This document shows positions 5,870 through 12,436 of a DNA stretch of 30,085 nucleotides, one piece after another. The first letter of the stretch is position 1, and each line of letters starts with the position of its first letter. The notes beneath the pieces were generated by a model. That model was given only the letters and a program-made list of their open reading frames with translations, searched no databases and was not told where the DNA came from. Source of the DNA: a virus; IMG/VR virus record IMGVR_UViG_3300031963_000667, positions 1 to 30,085 of that record, one strand, 5' to 3'. The position numbers were made by a program, and so were the translations under genes.

Positions 5870-5911
5870 AATAAAGAGGAAGATGTGTCTTGTTAGAGAC
5901 ATGTCTTCCTC
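5866..5911 (-). terminator. Strong intrinsic terminator after the large terminase gene
   Basis: On the minus strand a 15-bp stem (5911-5897 pairing with 5890-5876, two G-U pairs), a 6-base loop and then TTTATT. It lies about 55 bases after the terminase stop. It should end late transcription, leaving thyX and its two partners to read-through or to a separate promoter. Confidence 0.75.
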
Positions 5912-5926
5912 CCTTCACGGAGATCC

Positions 5927-5963
5927 GATCCACCCTTCGGCGCTCCGCTTTACGGGTGGGATC
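5927..5963 (-). other. Large hairpin in the terminase 3' leader
   Basis: GATCCACCC (5927-5935) pairs with GGGTGGGATC (5954-5963) with a single bulge; the loop holds a smaller CGG/CCG stem. It lies between the terminase stop and the terminator. On the minus strand its first arm contains CACCCGTAA, which equals the right half of the Syn5 phage polymerase promoter as I recall it, so this could instead be a late promoter. Confidence 0.45.
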
Positions 5964-5966
5964 TGC

Positions 5967-7694
5967 CTAAACCCAGGTGGGGACTGGGCTCTTTTTTTTA
6001 CCTCTAGCCTTACGTCTTTGCTCTAAATTCATACCCATAACTAGGTGATTTGTAGCAGCTTGAGGGTCATCTAGGAATGTGTCTAGGATGTCATTCCACT
6101 CCTCTTGCTTACGCATCTTAACAGCTTCATAGGCACTAATAGACATAGCGTCTGTAAAGTACTTAACGCCTTGTGCTAGTGAGTCTAATCTGTCGTCATG
6201 TTTAACAGCTCCCTTTTCTCTGCACATCCTAGACATCTGATAGAACAACATGTATAGGAGACGCTCCTCGGGTGCGGCTTCTTTATTCGAGTTGTAGTCC
6301 CATTCCACCACAGACCTATCAACAATAAGCCTATGCTGATTAAGGACTGGCTCAAGGGAATCAATAATCCTGTCTTCTTTACGGACATTAGCACGTACTT
6401 CCTCTACGTCTATTGCTTGTTTAGTTTGTTGTAGGTGCTTCTTAAACAGTTCTGCGACGATACCATCTCCGAAGTTTGTTTCGATGAGTAGTTTAGTAAC
6501 ATTGTACCGCTTACACCCACGCAGGATGTCAAGAAGTGTATTGTCGCTATAGCCGTCGCGATAAGCTCGTACCTCGTGAACGTAGAGAAACCCATTCTTT
6601 TGACTTATGTATGTTGCTGCTGTTTCATCACTACCCCTACCTGATGGGTCTACCGAGCAGATTGTTTCGGTGTAGTTACTCCAGTCTCCTTGTAATTGCA
6701 TCGGGGAATAGAAGTAATCACCTGGTAAGCCAACCGTAGGCAGATCCTTGAGAACATTACGAGGGTCACTGCACCACACAACAGCATCCGGCGCTTGAGT
6801 CGGGTTAACAGAGGTAATGATAAGATCTGAGAACTTAAGTGGGAACTTTTCTGCATCACTAAGAGTCGTATCCAACATGAATTGAAGCATGAAGTTACTA
6901 CGACCCATAGCAGCTTCACGTTCTACTAGGTCATCAGATGAGAAGCGATCAGGGTCTGTTACTTCCCAAGTTTCAGCACCTGTGTCTATGTCCTCTTGTA
7001 GTTGCGGTGCTAACAGTCCTTCATAGTTACTAAGTGAACGTGGGTAACGTGCTGGCCATACAAAGGGTCGATAGTTACGCTCAGCTAGTTTACGGTAAAT
7101 AGTAAAGGTAGTCTGGGGTGTACCCAGGTACATGATACGACTATCTTTCTTTGGTGTAAGAATAGACTCAGCCTCAGTACAGAGTTGTAGGAGCTTCTCC
7201 CTCATCATCTCAGTCATCGAGTTACCAGGAACCTCAATGTCATCAAGAATCATCAGGTCTGCACGAGAACCAGTTAGCTGACCCGTGATACCGACACTCT
7301 TAACGGAAGGTGCTTGGTGAGGAGAGCAGTTGACATCAAAGCTGATACGACTCCATCGGCTATCATCACTCTTAGGTCTAAGGTGTACTAACCATGGTGT
7401 CTCAATGATTAACTTCTGTAGGAAGATAGACATGTTATCTGCCCGCTCCTTAGAAGCTGAGATGATCATGATCTTCTTCTCAGGGTCATTAAAGAGTGTC
7501 CACAACACAAACGCTCCAGTAATCCAGCTCTTACCGACTCCTCGGAAGGCTTGGATCTGTAGTCGCTTAGGACCGTGTTGTAGATAATCAGCAATGGCGT
7601 ATTGAGCACGTGTTGGCGAGGGTAGATCCAGCTGTTGCCACAGTGCTTGAAGAAAGAGCTTAAAATCGCTTTTAAGGGCGGTTAAAGTGTCCAT
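5967..7694 (-). CDS. terL: Large terminase subunit (T7 gp19-like DNA packaging motor)
   Basis: ATPase and nuclease that cuts concatemers and drives DNA into the prohead together with the small subunit. It aligns along its length with T7 gp19. Numbering from ATG 7694: Walker A FRGVGKS (50-56), ISASKERAD, then GITGQLTGSRADLMILDDIE with Walker B (147-154), GTPQTTFTIYRKL, and the C-terminal RNase H-like nuclease with SVDPSGRGSDETAA, ETNFGDG and HDDRLDSLAQG. Length 575 aa is normal for the family (T7 586). A GTG at 7718, seven bases after AAGGGG, is an alternative start giving 583 aa. The tail ends KKKSPVPTWV; the lysines come from a run of eight A followed by G directly before a CCCAG/CTGGG stem, a possible slippage site. 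Confidence 0.96.
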   Translation of the reverse strand: MDTLTALKSDFKLFLQALWQQLDLPSPTRAQYAIADYLQHGPKRLQIQAFRGVGKSWITGAFVLWTLFNDPEKKIMIISASKERADNMSIFLQKLIIETPWLVHLRPKSDDSRWSRISFDVNCSPHQAPSVKSVGITGQLTGSRADLMILDDIEVPGNSMTEMMREKLLQLCTEAESILTPKKDSRIMYLGTPQTTFTIYRKLAERNYRPFVWPARYPRSLSNYEGLLAPQLQEDIDTGAETWEVTDPDRFSSDDLVEREAAMGRSNFMLQFMLDTTLSDAEKFPLKFSDLIITSVNPTQAPDAVVWCSDPRNVLKDLPTVGLPGDYFYSPMQLQGDWSNYTETICSVDPSGRGSDETAATYISQKNGFLYVHEVRAYRDGYSDNTLLDILRGCKRYNVTKLLIETNFGDGIVAELFKKHLQQTKQAIDVEEVRANVRKEDRIIDSLEPVLNQHRLIVDRSVVEWDYNSNKEAAPEERLLYMLFYQMSRMCREKGAVKHDDRLDSLAQGVKYFTDAMSISAYEAVKMRKQEEWNDILDTFLDDPQAATNHLVMGMNLEQRRKARGKKKSPVPTWV

Positions 7695-7762
7695 ATGGTA
7701 GAATATACGTAAAGGCACCTAGAGGCCCCTTGTAGAGGCTCCTAGGCACCAATGGTGAGGGG

Positions 7763-9178
7763 TTAGACTTCTTTGCGAATAGTCTTCATTGCAGCATCAG
7801 AAAACCGCAAGAATTGTGACATAGGATTTAACATGTTTACAAGAGGCATTAGATTGCCTTTTGCAGCTTGCCTAAGTGGATCAGCTTCAGCTCTTTTAGA
7901 ACCAGCACCTTGACCACGTGGAACTAACTGAGGCTTACCTCCCTTATAATCAACACCAAAGCTAGTAGGACGACCATCGTTGGTGTAGACTTTATTAGCC
8001 TTTTTGTCTAACCAATATGGTGTTCCATTAACTGTAACACGTTCAGGACCACCTTGTGCTGCTCTAGGAGCTGCTAGTTCAGTAGCCACAGCGGCAGCAG
8101 CTGGTACAGCAACAGGAGCGGCTTTAACAGCAGCCCCAACAGCTGGTATTAGCCGACTCATAATAGGTTTAACTATAGGATCTGTTGCCATACCAATAGC
8201 GGTACCTTTGGCAACTTCCTCTAGAGCTTTAGTAGGTTGACCTTTTTGTAGAGGCTCGATTGCAGAACCAACGTTGAATGGTAGTTGACCTTTAATGCCC
8301 GGTGCTAGCTGTTTAAGTTGAGAGCCTGTTGGGATTGGAATAGGCAGGGTTGCTCCGATGTTTAGACCACCTCTTGTCTTGCCCAATTCATACACATCAG
8401 ATAGTTGCGTGATACCAAGTCTACCAACATTACCAGGATCAGGCGGGACAACCCTAGCAGTAGCTTCCGATACACCTTCTAGTTGTGTTGGAAGAATCGG
8501 AAACGCTTTAGATTGTTTAGCTAGTGATTGCCTAACTTTTAGAGATTGTTTATCTGGATCAGTTACACCTAAAGCTTCACCAGCTTTTTTAACCAACAGT
8601 TGTTGAGCTGGATTAGTTTCTAAATAACCTGCTCTATAAACAGCATCTACAAGATCTGGATACAGTTGATCAACAATTTCTTTTGGAGTGACTTCAGTAT
8701 TTATCTCACCCATGGTATTGGACTTAAAGTTACCACCGTGTCCAATAATTCCATGTAAATCCCTGGTGGTATAAATTAGTTTATCAGGATCAGTACCAGG
8801 ACTCATAGTATCAGGCAACTGATCTCTAATAATTTTAATTACTTCAAGTGCTTTCTTGGGATCAGCTTTGAACAGTCTATTTGCTAGTAGTTTTTGATAG
8901 ATAGGATGGTGACCTTCTAACCGCTGATAGTAGTTACCAGCCTTAATAAGGGTACCTTCACGACTATTAAGTTTACGAACAGCTTCGTCAACTTCTACAT
9001 CACCGTTTAAGTATTTATATAAAATATCAGCAAATAGATCATCACCTTGATTTACAACGTTAGCATAAGCTCTAACAGTAGGTGATTTAGATAATTGTTT
9101 AGATTTAATAAGAGGCTCGCTTTCGCTTTGCAGTTTAACTGCAGTTTCAGCCAGTAGCTGAAATAACTCCTTATCCAT
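7763..9178 (-). CDS. 471-aa protein of unknown function, probably virion-associated
   Basis: No established family is assigned. The N-terminal 200 residues are soluble and helical and contain two histidine clusters, RLEGHHPIYQ and RDLHGIIGHGG, separated by about 50 residues. This spacing resembles His-metal finger nuclease-like domains (EGHHR-type) that I recall from marine phages, but the resemblance is weak. A middle Gly/Pro-rich part is followed by an Ala/Val-rich segment (VGAAVKAAPVAVPAAAAVAT) and a C-terminal tail that ends as a helix. No signal peptide is seen. It lies between the small 130-aa gene and the terminase, where T7 has only lysis genes, so it is a lineage-specific addition. 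The spacing to neighbours is tight (9 bases upstream, 44 to 68 downstream). Confidence 0.8.
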   Translation of the reverse strand: MDKELFQLLAETAVKLQSESEPLIKSKQLSKSPTVRAYANVVNQGDDLFADILYKYLNGDVEVDEAVRKLNSREGTLIKAGNYYQRLEGHHPIYQKLLANRLFKADPKKALEVIKIIRDQLPDTMSPGTDPDKLIYTTRDLHGIIGHGGNFKSNTMGEINTEVTPKEIVDQLYPDLVDAVYRAGYLETNPAQQLLVKKAGEALGVTDPDKQSLKVRQSLAKQSKAFPILPTQLEGVSEATARVVPPDPGNVGRLGITQLSDVYELGKTRGGLNIGATLPIPIPTGSQLKQLAPGIKGQLPFNVGSAIEPLQKGQPTKALEEVAKGTAIGMATDPIVKPIMSRLIPAVGAAVKAAPVAVPAAAAVATELAAPRAAQGGPERVTVNGTPYWLDKKANKVYTNDGRPTSFGVDYKGGKPQLVPRGQGAGSKRAEADPLRQAAKGNLMPLVNMLNPMSQFLRFSDAAMKTIRKEV

Positions 9179-9187
9179 TGGGATTAC

Positions 9188-9580
9188 TTAGCTCCCAACT
9201 ACATTGGACCCGCCTTTGTCCATGTTATTCTTACGCTTACGCTCCTCACGTTCCATGATCTCGCGTTGACGTTGATTACTCATCATGTCTTCACGACCTG
9301 CACCACGACGTTGACGAGGCTTAGTCTTTCCCTTAGGTTGTTCTTCTTTTTTCTTAGCCTTGTATTCACCGAATGCAGGACCCATGTACTCCTTACCATT
9401 AGGGGCATCGAAGACGGTAGCTGAGCCGCCCCTAACCTTATCAAGATCCTTAGAGGTGAGATTACTACGCCCTTGTTGACGTGACATCGAAGCAGCAGTA
9501 GCCCGATTAACAAAGTCCTTAATGTTTTCAACTACAGACCCACGGTTCTTCTTTTGCTTGTCGTCTTTTTTCTTGTCCAT
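9188..9580 (-). CDS. 130-aa highly charged low-complexity protein
   Basis: A Lys/Arg/Glu-rich, probably largely disordered protein: MDKKKDDKQKKNRGSVVEN at the start, FDAPNGKEYMGPAFGEYKAKK in the middle and a C-terminal helix RQREIMEREERKRKNN. No known domain is recognised. Its basic and unstructured nature would suit a DNA-binding or head-filling protein. It starts two bases after the HNH gene's stop and ends nine bases before the 471-aa gene, inside the packaging block. Confidence 0.75.
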   Translation of the reverse strand: MDKKKDDKQKKNRGSVVENIKDFVNRATAASMSRQQGRSNLTSKDLDKVRGGSATVFDAPNGKEYMGPAFGEYKAKKKEEQPKGKTKPRQRRGAGREDMMSNQRQREIMEREERKRKNNMDKGGSNVVGS

Positions 9581-9582
9581 AA

Positions 9583-9858
9583 TTAACGAATGTGTGATAG
9601 AATAAGTGTTTCCCTACTGGTGATACCAAATGTGTCCCTCATCCATTGTAGCCAATTACTACTTCCTTTAGCCTGATTGCATTTCCTACAGCTGGGTACC
9701 AAATTTGAAGTAAGGTCTTCGCCACCAAAACACTTAGGGCGAACGTGGTCAAGTGTAAGTTCATGTAGTTCATAAGTTTCTCCGCAGTATACGCATTGAC
9801 AATTAAAGTATTCCTTAATTGCACGACGGTGTAGCCTTTTTGCTTCAGAGCTTGTCAT
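9583..9858 (-). CDS. HNH endonuclease
   Basis: A compact 91-aa HNH nuclease. From ATG 9858: CVYC zinc knuckle (C22, C25), catalytic LDHVRPKCFGGED (D37-H38), NLVPSC (N52, C57) and KCNQAKG (C60, N61). All core residues of the zinc-bound HNH fold are present, so it should be active. A longer form using TTG at 9936 (117 aa) is possible, but its extra N-terminus (PLLPSPDHYLHNL) is not typical and overlaps the upstream gene. Neither start has a clear ribosome-binding site. HNH proteins next to terminase genes assist packaging in some phages; it could also be a free-standing homing nuclease. The packaging-block position favours the first, without proof. Confidence 0.9.
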   Translation of the reverse strand: MTSSEAKRLHRRAIKEYFNCQCVYCGETYELHELTLDHVRPKCFGGEDLTSNLVPSCRKCNQAKGSSNWLQWMRDTFGITSRETLILSHIR

Positions 9859-9910
9859 CGTTATTAGGTTGTGGAGGTAGTGATCAGGACTAGGAAGTAG
9901 TGGAGTCACA

Positions 9911-10510
9911 TTACTGGAAGGGTAGAGTAATGCCAAAAATCTTCATTGGATCTTGACGCTTTAGAGTTGGTTGTGGCATCGGCTTTGGTTTAGGTGCAGC
10001 AACTGGGTACGCTTGATCTAGCTGCTGCGCATAGTTAGCCCTACGGTCATTGTGTGGTTCACCTGGTCTAAAGTATGTATTACTAAAGTACAAAGCTGCT
10101 TGTTGTGGCGTAATACCTTTAGGAGCCTTTTCAAATGATTTAGTGTAACCAACTAGTGAGTTACCATTTGGATCGTAATCACCTTTATACTCCTTTGCTA
10201 CATACTGTAGTTGAGCATCAGGGTTATTCCTATTTTGGTAACGACTAGCCCACTGATCATAAGCAACACGCCTAGCACCAGTGAATTGACCAATACCCCT
10301 ACCTTCAGCCCTACCTTGTTCAACAACATCTAATTTACTAAGATCGGGTGAGCCTGTTTCTTGAATCAAGTTAGCAGTAAAACCAATAGCTTGTTCTCTC
10401 GTTAATTTAGGAATACGGCCACCACTCCATTTAGTCATAGTGCCATCAGTAAGAAGTTTGATGGTACGTGCAATCTGCGGTGATGGTTTAATCTTTAACG
10501 GATCAGCCAT
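9911..10510 (-). CDS. Tail-lysozyme-like peptidoglycan hydrolase
   Basis: 199 residues. LTREQAIGFTANLIQETG (37-53) with candidate catalytic Glu51, followed by GRAEGRGIGQFTGARR (66-81), matches the pattern of phage tail lysozyme domains (EQAxGivgNlxqESG ... GxGiaQWtggRr). The C-terminus is Pro/Lys-rich (PKPKPMPQPTLKR). It would cleave peptidoglycan glycan strands, either in the virion or at lysis. There is no signal peptide. It starts in an 8-base overlap (ATGGCTGA) with the 84-aa gene. It is one of three glycan-cleaving enzymes encoded in this window. Family assignment is by motif and is fairly confident. Confidence 0.75.
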   Translation of the reverse strand: MADPLKIKPSPQIARTIKLLTDGTMTKWSGGRIPKLTREQAIGFTANLIQETGSPDLSKLDVVEQGRAEGRGIGQFTGARRVAYDQWASRYQNRNNPDAQLQYVAKEYKGDYDPNGNSLVGYTKSFEKAPKGITPQQAALYFSNTYFRPGEPHNDRRANYAQQLDQAYPVAAPKPKPMPQPTLKRQDPMKIFGITLPFQ

Positions 10511-10757
10511 ACTTCTTACCCTTACGTGGTCGTGTGCGATTAGCTTTAGGTGATTCTAGTTTGCCTTTGTTAGGACCAGTATGGGAAGCATCCATACCAT
10601 CACCATTACCGTAGGTACCAAGCTTACGGTTTAGTTTATTAGCGTTAGTACGGATCTTGAGACCCTCTTTAGTTCTGTTGTATTCAGCTTGTTGCTTCAG
10701 CCGTTTGGCTTTAGCTTTAGGGTTATTCTTGTAGTAACTAGACGTGCGACTTGCCAT
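10503..10757 (-). CDS. 84-aa basic conserved-type phage protein
   Basis: A Lys/Arg/Asn-rich protein with SSYYKNNPKAKAKRLKQQAE at the N-terminus, then TYGNGDGMDASHTGPNKGKL and an RTRPRKGKK tail. From memory, small proteins with a GNGDGxDxSH element are widespread in marine cyanophages and relatives, with unknown function; a nucleic acid-binding virion or packaging role is plausible from charge and location. It overlaps the small terminase gene by 20 bases and the next gene by 8. Expression is well supported by this packing. Confidence 0.75.
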   Translation of the reverse strand: MASRTSSYYKNNPKAKAKRLKQQAEYNRTKEGLKIRTNANKLNRKLGTYGNGDGMDASHTGPNKGKLESPKANRTRPRKGKKYG

Positions 10758-10989
10758 ACAACCTCTTTTGGATAAGTTCAGGGTCTACCTTAGGCATGAT
10801 GGTGGCTAGTTTATCAAGGGGGTTACCGTCATATGCAACACCGCTGATGTCGTTTTTAGTCAACCAGTCACAAGCTGCTTTAAGATCAGCAGTAGAGGCT
10901 TCACCGCTCTTGATTCGGGTTAGAAGCTCTTTGGTGACAATGTTATGGAGTTCATTAAACATATCCTCCGTTGCTTTCTTGTTAGCCAT
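10738..10989 (-). CDS. terS: Small terminase subunit (T7 gp18-like)
   Basis: An 83-residue helical protein: MANKKATEDMFNELHNIV, KELLTRIKSGEASTADLKAACDWLTKNDISG. The helix-turn pattern, acidic and basic balance and size match T7 gp18 (89 aa), the DNA maturase A that recognises concatemeric DNA and presents it to the large subunit. The GEAxxADLxaaxxWLxxNxI element is typical of small terminases in T7-like phages. As in T7 it lies after the holin-like gene and before the large terminase, but here six genes separate the two subunits. The start overlaps the upstream stop by eight bases (ATGGCTAA). Confidence 0.85.
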   Translation of the reverse strand: MANKKATEDMFNELHNIVTKELLTRIKSGEASTADLKAACDWLTKNDISGVAYDGNPLDKLATIMPKVDPELIQKRLYGKSHV

Positions 10990-11227
10990 TACGTAATACG
11001 ATTTGATCTAGTTTATTTTCGATGCGAATCATGTGATCCTCCATCTTTTGTAGTGCATTGGCTAGTTCTTGTCGTGGTACATACTTCTCAGCAAGACGTA
11101 ACTCAATCTCGTCAATACGTTTATCGATACGATCCATACGTGAGTTTGTTCTACTACTAAGGGAAGCTATGCCACTACCTACACCAATAACAAGGGATGC
11201 AACTCCCGTAATAATTGCCTCAACCAT
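10982..11227 (-). CDS. Membrane-anchored coiled-coil protein (spanin or holin candidate)
   Basis: 81 residues: an N-terminal hydrophobic helix (residues 2-23, VEAIITGVASLVIGVGSGIASL) followed by a charged heptad-like coiled coil (RMDRIDKRIDEIELRLAEKY and LQKMEDHMIRIENKLDQIV). This layout fits an inner-membrane spanin (Rz-like) or an accessory holin of the XhlA type. It directly follows the endolysin gene with an 8-base overlap (ATGGTTGA) and precedes the small terminase, so it belongs to the lysis group. No outer-membrane Rz1-type lipoprotein is seen nested in it. The membrane topology is clear; the exact role is inferred. Confidence 0.75.
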   Translation of the reverse strand: MVEAIITGVASLVIGVGSGIASLSSRTNSRMDRIDKRIDEIELRLAEKYVPRQELANALQKMEDHMIRIENKLDQIVLRNG

Positions 11228-12188
11228 TTTCCTTTAGTAGACGTTTTAATTTGGTGGCATATAGTGGATCAGTTGCATATCCTTCTTTCACCAACAGTTC
11301 AGCGCATTCCTCAGGTGTAGAGGCACGGTTAACTCCTTTATAGTTCTTGTAGTCCTTGTACCAGCGTTGTACTAAGTATGATACGCAGGATTGTAGATCA
11401 GGAAAGTTAAGGAAACCAGCAGTAATGGTGATCCACTTACCATCAATAAACTCTTTAGTCTCATGATCAGTACCAGAACCTTTAAGACCGAAGTAGTTAT
11501 GGGTACCAGAGGTATGTTTACCGTAGCCACTTTCTAATGCCCACTGTGCAGCTACTACTTGTGGAAACTTAGCTCCTGCCTTAGAGGCTGCAGCTATCAC
11601 TCCCTCCCAAGTGTTAGCAACAGGAGTTGATGGTTGCGGAGTATTGGTTGGACGGAAGGTCATAAACCAGCCAGTTCCTTTACCTTCTACTTCCCAACGC
11701 TTGAGCCAGTTATGCCAGGTGTACTTGACATTCTTACCACCATTGCCGATGGTAACGTAGCCACCATTAACATTATCCATTTCACCGTATGGATCATGGA
11801 AGATACCATGTTCCCCATCATCACCGATAAGGAGCATCCAGTGACCACCACCAACGGGATTGGAGACATGGCCTTTATGGAGGATACCTACAGCTACTGG
11901 GTAACCAGCTTTGAGTTCGTTGAGTAGATCCCGCCTTGTTCCTTTCTGGTAGAAGGTAGCAAACACACCGTATTGCTGACAGGCTTTTATTTGACTAGTG
12001 GAGAATGTAGTGTCACCGTATTTAAGAACTGTTCTCAAGTAATCATCATCTGCATTACTACCCTTTAGGGCATCAGGTAGGAGATATTTGACGGCCATAG
12101 CGCATGTAGAGCTAAAGCACATCCGATCTCCATGACCTGTTGCACTATCTGTCTGGGGGTAGTACTGCTTAACTTGCAGCAATACCAT
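11220..12188 (-). CDS. Endolysin: C39-type peptidase plus glucosaminidase
   Basis: A 322-residue two-domain lysis enzyme. Residues 1-178 form a C39-like papain-fold peptidase: candidate catalytic Cys24 (GDRMCFSSTCAM), His116 (VGGGHWMLLIGDD) and Asp132 (FHDPYGE). A Pro/Thr linker (179-193) leads to a glucosaminidase domain with FPQVVAAQWALESGYGKH and catalytic Glu219, ending GYATDPLYATKLKRLL. Together they should cut peptide cross-links and glycan strands of the cyanobacterial wall. There is no signal peptide, so release depends on a holin. The second domain is clearly related to one in the gp15-like virion protein at 20881-23847. The gene sits just after the holin-like gene (5 bases) and overlaps the coiled-coil membrane gene. 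Confidence 0.9.
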   Translation of the reverse strand: MVLLQVKQYYPQTDSATGHGDRMCFSSTCAMAVKYLLPDALKGSNADDDYLRTVLKYGDTTFSTSQIKACQQYGVFATFYQKGTRRDLLNELKAGYPVAVGILHKGHVSNPVGGGHWMLLIGDDGEHGIFHDPYGEMDNVNGGYVTIGNGGKNVKYTWHNWLKRWEVEGKGTGWFMTFRPTNTPQPSTPVANTWEGVIAAASKAGAKFPQVVAAQWALESGYGKHTSGTHNYFGLKGSGTDHETKEFIDGKWITITAGFLNFPDLQSCVSYLVQRWYKDYKNYKGVNRASTPEECAELLVKEGYATDPLYATKLKRLLKENG

Positions 12189-12193
12189 GATGA

Positions 12194-12400
12194 TTACTTC
12201 CCTCTAAAGGTTCGACGGATACGACGTACTGTGTCATCTTCAGTACGGATCTTACTAAAGTAAGCAGCAGCCATAGAGATGGCTTGTGTAACGCTGTTGG
12301 AGCGACGCTTCTTAGTTAGACCGAGGTACTCAGAAGCAATGAATAGGATAAAGAAGGCAAGCGTCTCATAGGACACTTTGATGCCGAGGATGGTGATCAT
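12194..12400 (-). CDS. Holin-like small membrane protein
   Basis: 68 residues with one hydrophobic helix (YETLAFFILFIASEYLGL, about 11-28), followed by a basic tail (TKKRRSNS and VRRIRRTFRGK). Size, topology and position (after the tail fibre, before the endolysin and small terminase) match T7 gp17.5, the T7 holin of 67 aa. Sequence similarity to T7 holin is not evident, so the call rests on context. A copy of its first ten codons is present at 14121-14165, and a short MTKTRDLT reading frame ends two bases before its ATG. See the scar features. Confidence 0.7.
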   Translation of the reverse strand: MITILGIKVSYETLAFFILFIASEYLGLTKKRRSNSVTQAISMAAAYFSKIRTEDDTVRRIRRTFRGK

Positions 12401-12402
12401 GG

Positions 12403-12436
12403 TTAGGTTAGGTCACGTGTTTTTGTCATAAGTTTA
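12403..12436 (-). repeat. Remnant of a tail-fibre gene start before the holin (scar M')
   Basis: Bases 12406-12436 repeat 14063-14093, the start region of the second tail fibre gene, with 3 mismatches in 31. It reads MTKTRDLT and stops at 12403, two bases before the holin ATG. It may now act as a coupled leader peptide, but its origin is best explained by recombination at the tail fibre. Confidence 0.8.
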
